A stretch of 64,000 bases of DNA from contig JADJQM010000003.1 of assembly GCA_016712715.1 (NCBI GenBank), positions 744,001 to 808,000 on the forward strand. The letters run 5' to 3'. The stretch comes from Rhodospirillaceae bacterium. GTDB lineage: Bacteria > Pseudomonadota > Alphaproteobacteria > Dongiales > Dongiaceae. The position numbers and the translations under genes were made by a program. The notes beneath the pieces were generated by a model, which did no database searches, was not told the DNA's origin, and saw nothing but the letters and a program-made list of their open reading frames with translations. Below are positions 27,009-35,359 of the stretch, in pieces. How positions within the stretch are numbered: position 1 is the stretch's first letter; each line of letters starts with the position of its first letter.

Positions 27009-30000
27009 TTGTTGGAAGCTGCCAAAACCCTTAAAACCAGAACCGTCAAGCAGACCGCGACCATCCGGGGAAGCAAATTGACCGCCCGAGCCGAGACCTT
27101 CATCACCCGCTGGGCGGCCTCCGCCGCAGCCGAGCGGGCCAACTACCAGCTTTTCCTGTCGGAACTGTGCGACCTCCTCGACGTCGGTCGGCCGGACCCG
27201 TCCCAGGCCGACGACTCACGGAACACCTATGTCTTCGAGCGCGCCGTCACCTTCCCGGAAGGTGGCACCGGCCGCATCGACCTCTACAAGAAGGGCGCCT
27301 TCGTACTCGAAGCCAAGCAAGGCAGCGACCGGACGCAACAGGCCGAATTCGACCTCGCCCCGGCGACGGCTGCCAAACCGAGCAAAAAAGGCACCGCCAC
27401 GCGCGGCACCAAGGGCTGGGACGACGCCATGCTGCGGGCACGCGGCCAGGCCTTTGCCTATGCCCAAGCCCTGCCCGCCGCCGAAGGCTGGCCGCCTTTC
27501 CTGATCGTGGTCGATGTCGGCCACACGATCGAGCTCTATGCCGACTTCACCGGCATGGGCAAGCATTACGGCCCCTATCCCGATTCATCCAGCTTCCGCA
27601 TCGCGCTCAAGGATCTGGCGGACAGCGATATCCGCAAGCGCCTCAAAGCTGTGTGGGAAGATTCGCTCTCCCTCGACCCGGCGCGTCATGCAGCCAAGGT
27701 GACGCGCGAGATTGCCGACCGGCTGGCGCGTCTTGCCAAGTCGCTGGAGCAGACCCATGCCCCGCACACGGTCGCCATTTTCCTGATGCGCTGCCTGTTC
27801 ACCATGTTTGCCGAGGATGTGGAACTGCTGCCCAAAGCATCGTTCCTCAACAAGCTGAAGAGCCTCAAGGGCAACGCCAAGGCCTTTCAGTTCACGATGC
27901 GCGAATTGTGGCGGGCGATGGACCGGGGCGACGATTGCGTCGCTCTCCAGGCCAAGGTGCTGAAATTCAACGGCGGCCTGTTCCAGGATGCCGACGCCCT
28001 CGCCGTCACCGAGGAACAGCTGGGCCTCCTCATCGAAGCAGCCGAGCGCGAATGGAAGGATGTCGAACCCGCCATCTTCGGTACGCTGCTGGAACGGGCC
28101 CTCGACCCCAATGAGCGGCATCGCTTAGGTGCCCATTACACACCGCGCGCCTATGTCGACCGGCTGGTGCTGCCCACCATCATCGAACCCCTGCGCGCCG
28201 ATTGGGATGCCGCCAAGGCCGCCGCCGTGACGCTCGCCAACCGAGGCGACATGGACGGCGCCAAGGATGAGGTGAAGAAGTTCCACCACGCGCTTTGCGA
28301 AATCCGCGTGCTCGACCCCGCCTGCGGCTCCGGCAACTTCCTCTATGCGACGCTCGAGCATATGAAGCGCCTGGAAGGCGAAGTGCTCGACTTCCTCACC
28401 AATGAACTGCACGAGGATCAATCCTTCCTTGAGCTGGAACGCCATTCAGTCGATCCGCATCAGTTCCTGGGGCTGGAGATCAATGAGCGCGCGGTTCACA
28501 TTGCCGAGCTGGTGCTATGGATCGGCTATCTGCAATGGCATTTCCGCACGCGCGGCCGCGTTCTGCCGGTGGAACCCATCCTGCGCAACTTCCATAACAT
28601 CCAACGCCAAGACGCCATCCTCGCCTACGATGCCGAAGAATTGGCGAGAGACGAGCATGGCAAGCCGCTCTCGCGCTGGGACGGTGTCACATTCAAGAAG
28701 CATCCTGTGACGGGTGAAGACGTACCGGATGAGACGGCGCAGAAGCCGATCTATCGGTACATCAACCCGCGCAAGGCCGACTGGCCGCAGGCGGATTTCA
28801 TCATCGGCAATCCGCCGTTTATTGGGAATAAGCGAATGAGGAATAGGTTGGGTGACGGCTATGTCGACGCCCTTAGAGCCTCGCACATCAACGTCCCAGA
28901 TTCTGTTGATTTAGTCATGTACTGGTGGGATATCGCCGCCACCAAATCTAAATCGGGATTGGTTCGACGCTTTGGACTCATCACAACCAATAGCATTCGA
29001 CAATCTCTAAATCGGAAAGTTCTTCAGACGCATATTGATTCGCCAGATGGCTTGACCCTCACTTATGTAATTCCTGATCACCCGTGGATCGATGCTGCCG
29101 ACGGCGCGGCGGTGCGTGTCGCAATGACAGTAGCATCTTCAACCAGGGGTACCGGTCGCCTAGACCAGGTTTGCAGGGAAACTTTCGGTGCCGACGACTA
29201 CGCCAGTGTTGAACTAGTTTCGAAAACAGGAAGAATTCACGCTGATCTGACCGTGGGAGCAAATCTCACCGAGTCTGCAGCGCTGAAAGCGAACAAGGGA
29301 CTCGCGCATCAAGGCATTATTCCGGTGAGCGAGGGCTTTCGTGTTTCCAAGGCAGAAGCGGAAGAGATCATTAGGGTCAATCCCAAGAGCGCAGACATAC
29401 TGAAACCATACATTATTGGGGATGACCTAACCGAAAGAAGTGAAACTCGGTTAATTATCGATACCTTCCTGCTGAGTGAAGACGTGATCAGAAGGGAATA
29501 CCCCGTAATCTTTCAGATTCTGTTGGACAGAGTAAAGCCGGAACGCGACACAAACAGCGACCCAAAGTTCCGCGACAATTTTTGGGAGTTTGGCCGGCCA
29601 CGTCCGAAGATGCGCCTCCAGATTGAGCAGCTCTCCCGATACATTGGGACTTGCCGCACAGCAAAACATAGAGTGTTCATGTTCCTAGAACACACAGTTA
29701 TTCCCGATGCCAAAGTCATAGCAATAGGTTCCGACGACGCATTCTTGCTTGGCTGCCTGTCGTCCTCATTTCATATGACTTGGTCGCGCAACTGGGCACG
29801 CCTCGGCAAGGGGAACGACCAGAATTACAATCATTCGGAATGCTTCGACAAATTCCCTTTCCCCGTCTGCGACGACGAGACGAAGGCCCGTATCCGCGCA
29901 CTCGGAGAGGCGTTGGACAAGCATCGCAAGGATCGACAGGCGCTCCATTCAGACCTCACCATCACCGGCATGTACAATGTGCTGGAGAAATTGCGCGCGG

Positions 30001-30500
30001 GTGTCGCGCTGGATGCCAAGGAGAAGATCATTCATGAGCACGGCCTCGTCTCCGTGCTGAAGCAGATTCACGATGAGCTCGATCTGGCCGTGGCCGAAGC
30101 CTATGGCTGGCCGGCGGATCTTTCCGACGACGAGATCCTGACGCGCCTCGTGGCGCTCAACCATGAACGCGCGGCCGAGGAGAAGCGCGGCCTCATCCGC
30201 TGGCTGCGTCCCGACTTCCAGGCACCGACGGCGCCGGGCCTCCAGGCAGATCTCGGCATGGAAGAAGCGCAGAAGAAAAAAATCGCCAAGGGCAAGGTGG
30301 CAAAGCAGGCCTGGCCGAAGACCTTGCCCGACCAGGTGCAGGCGATCCGCGCCACCCTTACCGCCAGCGCCGCCCCCACGGGTGCCGGCGACATCGCCAA
30401 GACCTACACCGGCGCCCGCACCGACCGCATCGAAGAAGTGCTGGCGGCCCTGGTGGCACTGGGCCAGGCGCGCAAAGTTGGCGAACGGTATGCAGCGTGA
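27009..30500 (+). CDS. Type IIL (MmeI-like) single-chain restriction-modification enzyme
   Basis: An 1163-residue protein with endonuclease, methyltransferase and recognition functions in one chain. Nuclease motif: Asp91, Glu101, Lys103 (GRID...FVLEAK), exactly the D-X9-E-X-K spacing of MmeI. SAM motif I LDPACGSGNF starts near residue 435, and the adenine-methyltransferase motif IV NPPF is at 601-604. Residues about 605-950 are the target-recognition region and are encoded by distinctly A/T-richer DNA than the rest. The start used is TTG at 27009; a TTG at 27078 after GGGGAAG is an alternative. One methylates and cuts from the same polypeptide, so no separate subunit is needed, and none is present. 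Two direct repeats bracket the gene. Confidence 0.85.
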   Translation: MLEAAKTLKTRTVKQTATIRGSKLTARAETFITRWAASAAAERANYQLFLSELCDLLDVGRPDPSQADDSRNTYVFERAVTFPEGGTGRIDLYKKGAFVLEAKQGSDRTQQAEFDLAPATAAKPSKKGTATRGTKGWDDAMLRARGQAFAYAQALPAAEGWPPFLIVVDVGHTIELYADFTGMGKHYGPYPDSSSFRIALKDLADSDIRKRLKAVWEDSLSLDPARHAAKVTREIADRLARLAKSLEQTHAPHTVAIFLMRCLFTMFAEDVELLPKASFLNKLKSLKGNAKAFQFTMRELWRAMDRGDDCVALQAKVLKFNGGLFQDADALAVTEEQLGLLIEAAEREWKDVEPAIFGTLLERALDPNERHRLGAHYTPRAYVDRLVLPTIIEPLRADWDAAKAAAVTLANRGDMDGAKDEVKKFHHALCEIRVLDPACGSGNFLYATLEHMKRLEGEVLDFLTNELHEDQSFLELERHSVDPHQFLGLEINERAVHIAELVLWIGYLQWHFRTRGRVLPVEPILRNFHNIQRQDAILAYDAEELARDEHGKPLSRWDGVTFKKHPVTGEDVPDETAQKPIYRYINPRKADWPQADFIIGNPPFIGNKRMRNRLGDGYVDALRASHINVPDSVDLVMYWWDIAATKSKSGLVRRFGLITTNSIRQSLNRKVLQTHIDSPDGLTLTYVIPDHPWIDAADGAAVRVAMTVASSTRGTGRLDQVCRETFGADDYASVELVSKTGRIHADLTVGANLTESAALKANKGLAHQGIIPVSEGFRVSKAEAEEIIRVNPKSADILKPYIIGDDLTERSETRLIIDTFLLSEDVIRREYPVIFQILLDRVKPERDTNSDPKFRDNFWEFGRPRPKMRLQIEQLSRYIGTCRTAKHRVFMFLEHTVIPDAKVIAIGSDDAFLLGCLSSSFHMTWSRNWARLGKGNDQNYNHSECFDKFPFPVCDDETKARIRALGEALDKHRKDRQALHSDLTITGMYNVLEKLRAGVALDAKEKIIHEHGLVSVLKQIHDELDLAVAEAYGWPADLSDDEILTRLVALNHERAAEEKRGLIRWLRPDFQAPTAPGLQADLGMEEAQKKKIAKGKVAKQAWPKTLPDQVQAIRATLTASAAPTGAGDIAKTYTGARTDRIEEVLAALVALGQARKVGERYAA

Positions 30501-30515
30501 GGTGATGTTCGGATG

Positions 30516-30690
30516 GAGAGAGCGGGACTGAGCGCGGCCCCCCTCCCGCCCTCCCCCCTGAAGGTGGGAGGAGTTTAGAGCGAGGTGGCCGCAGCGAACT
30601 CAAGCAGAAAGCCCTCCCACCTTCAGGGGGGAGGGTTGGGTGGGGGGCCGCGCCAAACTCGATCCCTCAAACCACCTTCCCCGATTTGAG
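30516..30690. repeat. Right copy of the long direct repeat flanking the restriction-modification gene
   Basis: Same order of elements as at 26783: GAGAGAGCGGGACTGAGCGC, CTCCCCCCTGAAGGTGGGAGG, AGAGCGAGGTGGCCGCAGCG, CCTCCCACCTTCAGGGGGGAGG, then GCCAAACTCGATCCCTCAAACC. It has a short extra CTCCCGCC segment and few base differences. It merges on its right with the remnant of an FAD-oxidase gene. Confidence 0.85.
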
Positions 30691-30750
30691 GATCCCCAAC
30701 GTCGCTTTCAATCGCCGCATTACCGCAATCTCCGCCGGCGAGCGCGACGT
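30667..30750 (-). pseudogene. Remnant of the C-terminus of an FAD-linked oxidase gene
   Basis: Read on the minus strand this stretch encodes SRSPAEIAVMRRLKATLGIL then KSGKVV and a stop. The intact oxidase 600 bases further right ends SRTPAEIDVMRRLKAALDPR then GILNPGKVI. The two agree at most positions, with three residues missing from the remnant. No upstream part of the gene survives; the PAS_5 gene lies immediately next to it. It looks like the tail of a second oxidase copy left after deletion or rearrangement. Confidence 0.7.
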
Positions 30751-30770
30751 CACACGCCTCGCCGCCGCTG

Positions 30771-31223
30771 TCAGTCGGCGCCGTTGAACGCCCATTCGAA
30801 GACGCAACCACCGATCAGCTTGTCGACCACCTTGCCGTCGCTCGACAACGGCAAGGCCAGGCGTTCATAGCGCAAATGGCGCCCATCCTTCCGCTGGTAC
30901 TCCCAGGTCGAACAGGCTGGCGCGCCGCTTTCGGCAACGCGCTCGTATTCCTGCGTGATCTGGCTCTGATGGTTGTTGAGGTCCATGCCATCGAGGAATT
31001 GGCCGGTGACTTCCTGGCCATATCCCCTGGTGATTTCGGTTCCCGCCAGACGGTATTGAAAGCGAAACGGTGCGCGTTGGATGTCCACCAGACCCAGATA
31101 GGGCAGAAGCTCCTTGATCTCCGCCGGATCGATATCGGCGCGCGTCGGCGCCATGCGGGCGCCTTTCTTCAGGCGCCAATAGGCGAGAAGCTGTCGCAGC
31201 GGCTCGCTGTTCGGTTCGTCCAT
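30771..31223 (-). CDS. PAS_5 domain protein
   Basis: A 150-residue single-domain protein of the PAS_5 family. Typical blocks are LRQLLAYWRLKKGARMAPTRADIDPAEIKELLPYLGLVDIQ near residues 8-48, FQYRLAGTEITRGYGQEVTGQFLDGM near 54-79, and YERLALPLSSDGKVVDKLIGG near 119-139. PAS_5 proteins are numerous in Rhodospirillales; their ligands and targets are unknown. It lies between the oxidase remnant and the intact oxidase gene, which suggests it was caught in the same rearrangement. Confidence 0.85.
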   Translation of the reverse strand: MDEPNSEPLRQLLAYWRLKKGARMAPTRADIDPAEIKELLPYLGLVDIQRAPFRFQYRLAGTEITRGYGQEVTGQFLDGMDLNNHQSQITQEYERVAESGAPACSTWEYQRKDGRHLRYERLALPLSSDGKVVDKLIGGCVFEWAFNGAD

Positions 31224-31262
31224 CGGTGTGATTTCCTGGCTGAAGCCGAAAATGTGTGAATT

Positions 31263-32669
31263 CTATTCAATTATACCGAGTTCGCCCTCACCTTGGCAAA
31301 TCACCTTCCCCGGATTGAGAATTCCCCTCGGGTCGAGCGCTGCTTTCAAGCGCCGCATCACGTCGATCTCCGCCGGCGTGCGCGAATAGGAGAGATAGTC
31401 GCGCTTCAACGTGCCGATGCCATGTTCCGCCGAGACCGAGCCCGCAAAGTCGCGGACACAGGCATAGACGATCTCGTCGACGTCATGCATGCCTTCGCCC
31501 GCGGCGTAAGATACCGACGTCGTGATGTGGAGATTGCTGTCGCCGATATGGCCATAGAAGAAGAACTCACCCTTCGGCCAGCGAGCCGCCAACCTTGCGC
31601 GGCAATCTTCGGCGAAGGCGCCGATGCGGCCGACGGCCAGGCTCACATCAAAATTGACGATCTCGGGCAGCGTATCCAGCGCATAGCCTTCACGCACCTT
31701 CCAGAAGCTCTGCGCTTCCTTCTCGGTCTGCGCGATGACGGCGTCAACGAGGAGACCTTCTTCCAGGGCCGCTTCCAGCAGCGCCTGGAACCGCGCCGGA
31801 TCGTTCGCCGCGTCATTGCCCTGGTGCTCGATCAGCACATAGAAGGGATGATCGGGGCTGAGCGGCTGCGCGCCCGTCATCTTGTGCCCGCTCACGAAGC
31901 GATAGAAATCCGGCCACATCACCTCGAAGGCCGAGGGGCCGCCGAGATCGGTCCCCGCCCGGCCCAGCAGGGCAAGGACCGCCTCGAAACTGGTAAGCGC
32001 GCAGAAGGCCGTGCTGGTCGAGCGCGGCAGGGGCCGCAAGCGGAACACCACGCGCGTGATGATGCCGAGCGTCCCTTCCGAGCCGATGAACAATTGCTTC
32101 AGATCGAAGCCGGCATTGTTCTTCAGCATCTTGTTGAGGCTGCTGATCACGGTGCCGTCCGCCAGCACCGCCTCAAGCCCCAGCACCTGGGCGCGCGCCA
32201 TGCCATAGCGGATGACGCGGTTGCCGCCGGCATTGGTCGAAAGATTGCCGCCCACCTGGGCCGAGCCGCGGCTGCCGAGATCGAGCGGCAGCAGGAAACC
32301 CTGTTCGGCGGCGGCCAATTGCGCGCGTTCCAGCGGCGTCCCCGCCAGCACGGTCAGGGTGGCGGCCTCGGCGTCCAGTTCCTCGATGCCGGTGAGGAGG
32401 TCGAGCGAGAGGGCGATATCGTCGGGTCCCGCATTGGCGCCGCCGGCCAGTCCCGTGAGCCCGCCCTGCGGCACCACGCTCTGGCCATGGGCGTGGCAGA
32501 TCCGGAGTGCTGCCGCGACCTCATCCGTGTTGCGCGGCCGCAGCAGGGCCTTGGGCAGATGGCGCCCCGTCATGCTCATGTCGGAGCGATGGCGCGGGCC
32601 GATATCGGCACCGGTGAGGACGGCGCCCGTCCCCAATGCCGCGCGCAACGCCTCGATCGCCTTGGTCAT
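31263..32669 (-). CDS. FAD-binding oxidoreductase of the GlcD/D-2-hydroxyacid dehydrogenase type
   Basis: A 468-residue flavoprotein. The FAD PCMH domain shows VVPQGGLTGLAGGANA near 74-89, LDLGSRGSAQVGGNLSTNAGGNRVIRYG near 127-154, and LKQLFIGSEGTLGIIT near 187-202. The C-terminal FAD-oxidase domain has FYGHIGDSNLHI near 384-395 with metal-binding histidines and SAEHGIGTLKRDYL near 418-431. Relatives oxidise D-lactate, D-2-hydroxyglutarate or glycolate; the substrate here is not determinable. Start at 32669 was chosen for the GAGGGGG ribosome site and the family start. Confidence 0.88.
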   Translation of the reverse strand: MTKAIEALRAALGTGAVLTGADIGPRHRSDMSMTGRHLPKALLRPRNTDEVAAALRICHAHGQSVVPQGGLTGLAGGANAGPDDIALSLDLLTGIEELDAEAATLTVLAGTPLERAQLAAAEQGFLLPLDLGSRGSAQVGGNLSTNAGGNRVIRYGMARAQVLGLEAVLADGTVISSLNKMLKNNAGFDLKQLFIGSEGTLGIITRVVFRLRPLPRSTSTAFCALTSFEAVLALLGRAGTDLGGPSAFEVMWPDFYRFVSGHKMTGAQPLSPDHPFYVLIEHQGNDAANDPARFQALLEAALEEGLLVDAVIAQTEKEAQSFWKVREGYALDTLPEIVNFDVSLAVGRIGAFAEDCRARLAARWPKGEFFFYGHIGDSNLHITTSVSYAAGEGMHDVDEIVYACVRDFAGSVSAEHGIGTLKRDYLSYSRTPAEIDVMRRLKAALDPRGILNPGKVICQGEGELGIIE

Positions 32670-32710
32670 CCCTGCCGCCCCCTCAATTGAGGGCGGCATG
32701 CTAGTCGATC

Positions 32711-32962
32711 TCAGCCCGGCAGCGCCATCTGCCTCAACTGCCGACAGGCATGATGGTCCTCGACCCGCGGCGCTTTCCGATCAGCCGGCACCTTAGCCCA
32801 GGCACGCTCGTGGAAGAAGAACACCACCGTGTTCACCGCGGGCTCGATCAGCGCCACACCGAGCGCCACCGGCAGCGAGCCGGAGATGAGATAGGCAACG
32901 CCGAAGCCCACCGTGAAATGGAGCGTGGCGAAGGAACCGGTCTTCAAGAGATCGCGTAACAT
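32711..32962 (-). CDS. DUF2061 small membrane protein
   Basis: An 83-residue protein. LLKTGSFATLHFTVGFGVAYLISGSLPVALGVALIEPAVNTVVFFFHERAWAK spans two hydrophobic helices and matches the DUF2061 family, which has no assigned role. A GGAGGT ribosome site lies 5 bases before the ATG. A near-perfect Fur-like box sits 18-32 bases upstream of the start, so its expression is probably iron-dependent. Confidence 0.85.
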   Translation of the reverse strand: MLRDLLKTGSFATLHFTVGFGVAYLISGSLPVALGVALIEPAVNTVVFFFHERAWAKVPADRKAPRVEDHHACRQLRQMALPG

Positions 32963-32979
32963 GATGACCTCCAGTCATT

Positions 32980-32994
32980 TGCGAATCATTCTCA
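32980..32994. promoter_or_regulatory. Fur-like box before the DUF2061 gene
   Basis: TGCGAATCATTCTCA matches the 7-1-7 palindrome TGAGAAT-N-ATTCTCA at 13 of 14 arm positions. It lies immediately upstream of the DUF2061 ribosome site. Variants of the same box occur in the promoters of exbB, the siderophore receptor and fecI in this window. Confidence 0.7.
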
Positions 32995-33047
32995 TTAGCA
33001 ATATGAAGAAGGAGATCGATCGATTCAAGTGACTTATACAGATGCTA

Positions 33048-33068
33048 TTGATCGACCCTGTCGATCAA
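33048..33068. terminator. Hairpin at the pabC stop
   Basis: TTGATCGAC and GTCGATCAA form a perfect 9-bp stem around a 3-base loop. It overlaps the last codons of pabC on the minus strand. No T-run follows, so it could be a processing or attenuation signal rather than a strong terminator. Confidence 0.45.
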
Positions 33069-33880
33069 TGAACCAGCTGCGCCAGTTCCGCCGTCAGCTC
33101 GGCGTCGAGGGGGATTTCCTGGCCGTCGAGACGGGTGATCGGCACGCAGCCGAGCAGGGAATTGGTGATCCAGAGAGCGCGAAACTTGCAGATATCCCCC
33201 TTTTCGATGACATTATCCGCCGTTTCCCGACCGATTTTCGCGGCATTCTCCAGGATCCGGCGGCGCACGATACCGTCCAGCACACCTTCCGTCAGAGGTG
33301 GCGTCACCAGCGTGTTTCCCAGCAATGCCAACAGGTTACCCCGCGCAAAGCCAGCAATCCGGCCCTGATTGTTGAGCATCAGGGCCTCCTCGGCCCCGAG
33401 CGCCTGCGCCTGCTGCTGCGCCAAAATATTATCCAGGTAATTCAAAGACTTGATGCGGCTCAGGGGCGATCCCTCATTGCGCCGGATCGGCACGATCGCC
33501 CCCTCCAGATGCCCCGGCACCACCGGATGCAAACCCGCCGTAATCACCAAAACCGGTTTCGGATCAAGGGGTAACAGCAGCCCGCGTGAACCGACCCCGC
33601 GCGACAGGGTGATGCGCAAGGCAGCGCGACCCTTGGACAATCCATTGGCAACAAGCACTTGTTCAATCGCCGTTGCAATCTCGGTCGCCTCCACCGGCAA
33701 CGGCAGGTCGAGCACCGTCGAAGCCCGTGCCAGGCGGTCAAGATGTGCAGCCAAATCAAGGGGATGGCCATCCAAGGCGGCGAGGGTTTCAAACAAGCCA
33801 TCGCCCAGGGTGAAACCGCGATCGCGCGGATCGATGCGCGCCTGATCTGCCGGCAACAACGCGCCGTTGATCCAGATCAT
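33065..33880 (-). CDS. pabC: Aminodeoxychorismate lyase-like PLP enzyme (PabC)
   Basis: A 271-residue fold-type IV PLP enzyme (branched-chain aminotransferase superfamily). FTLGDGLFETLAALDGHPL near residues 23-41, the PLP lysine in RIKSLNYLDNILAQQQA near 142-158 and EALMLNNQGRIAGFARGNLLAL are typical. With its overlapping neighbour pabB it would produce 4-aminobenzoate for folate: PabB makes aminodeoxychorismate and PabC removes pyruvate. Context favours PabC over D-amino-acid or branched-chain transaminase. Confidence 0.85.
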   Translation of the reverse strand: MIWINGALLPADQARIDPRDRGFTLGDGLFETLAALDGHPLDLAAHLDRLARASTVLDLPLPVEATEIATAIEQVLVANGLSKGRAALRITLSRGVGSRGLLLPLDPKPVLVITAGLHPVVPGHLEGAIVPIRRNEGSPLSRIKSLNYLDNILAQQQAQALGAEEALMLNNQGRIAGFARGNLLALLGNTLVTPPLTEGVLDGIVRRRILENAAKIGRETADNVIEKGDICKFRALWITNSLLGCVPITRLDGQEIPLDAELTAELAQLVH

Positions 33881-35308
33881 GCGGCCGATCCCCCGATATC
33901 GGATTGCGCGGTGCCGTCATAGGCCAGCGTTTCAATGAGCGCCTTGGCCTTGGTCAGGCTCTCGTCGAGTTCGAGAGCCGGGTCGCTGTCGGCAACGATG
34001 CCGCCCCCGACCTGGAAGGAGAGATCGTCGCCCTTCACACAATAGGTGCGGATGACGATGTTGCTGTCCATGCAGCCATCAAAGCCAAGATAGCCAATGG
34101 CGCCGCAATAGGGTCCACGCGATGTGGGTTCCAATTCGGCAATGACTTCCATGGCGCGGATCTTGGGGGCGCCGGTCACCGAGCCACCCGGGAACGTCGC
34201 GCGCAGCAGGTCGACGGCGGTCAAGTCGGGCAGCATCTCGCCGGTCACGACAGAGACCAGGTGATGCACCGTCGCGTAGGATTCGAGCCCCCACAGCACA
34301 GGCACTTTCACGCTCCCCATGCGGCAGACCCGGCTGAGATCGTTGCGCAGCAGATCGACGATCATCAAATTCTCGGCACGATCCTTTTCGCTGGCCCTGA
34401 GCTCGGCTGCCAGGGCTGAATCTTCTGCCGAACTCCTGCCGCGCGGGCGCGTACCCTTGATCGGCCGCGTCTCCACCATGCCATCGCGCAACGAAAGAAA
34501 GCGTTCCGGCGATGAGGAGAGGATCGCAATGTCATCGAATTCCAGGAAGGCCCCGAATGTCGCGGGGTTACGTCGCCGAAGCGCGCGATAGAGGTCAAGC
34601 CGGTCGATTCCGGCGTGGAGTTTGGCGCGGAAGCGCTGCGTAATGTTGGCCTGGTAGATGTCGCCGGCCTCGATATAGTCAATGGCTCGGCGGATCATCG
34701 CCCGGTATTCAGCGCCAGGCAATTCTGGCCGGGCCGCGATCGCCCAAGCGGAGCGGGCAGCCGTCTGGCTGTGCGGTGTCGGCAAAGAGAGCAAGCGCCC
34801 AATCAATGCGCGCGCGTGCGCGGACCCCTCGCGCCTCGCCAGACGCCGGCAGACCGCTGGAGATCAGCCAACCGCGCTTGGCCACGTGATCGATCGCCAC
34901 CACCAGGTCATAGGCGCCGAGCAGCAGGTCGGGAATATCCTGGTCGTCGCGGCGATGCCGCGGCACGCGTTCGAGATGATGTCGCAGCCCGTAGCCGAAC
35001 GACCCGGCAACCCCACCCTGAAACGGGGGCAGTCCGGGAACACTTGGCAGTTCGTAGCGCGCCATCATACGCGACAGTGTCTCAAAGGGATCGCCGCGCG
35101 TCGCCTGGCCGTCCAGCGACACCAGATTGCCATCTGCACTCAGATGGTGGAACGGGTCCGCCATGAGGAAAGAGTAGCGACCAAGCGTGTCATGCGTGAG
35201 GGCGCTATCAAAAAACACCAGCCCCCCGGCCGGACGCAATGCGGCGGCCCAGCGCAATGGGTCGAGGGCGGTCGGCGGCAGGTCGTGCGTAAGCGGCAGC
35301 GTCGTCAT
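33877..35308 (-). pseudogene. pabB: Aminodeoxychorismate synthase component I, frameshifted
   Basis: Two adjoining frames give a full-length PabB of about 475 residues. The upstream frame has FQGGVAGSFGYGLRHHLERV and LLLGAYDLVVAIDH. The downstream frame has the catalytic core: AGDIYQANITQRFRA, TRPIKGTRPRGRS, ENLMIVDLLRNDLSRVC, FPGGSVTGAPKIRAM, PYCGAIGYLG and VGGGIVADSDP. The frames meet at about 34783-34812, where one extra base (possibly in AAAGAGAG) displaces the reading. Motifs are intact, so a sequencing error is plausible. The enzyme aminates chorismate; its stop overlaps pabC as ATGA. Confidence 0.85.
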
Positions 35309-35359
35309 GGGAGGCAACTTGGCATGCCGGCCACATTCTGAGCACCCAATAAGCGTCCG

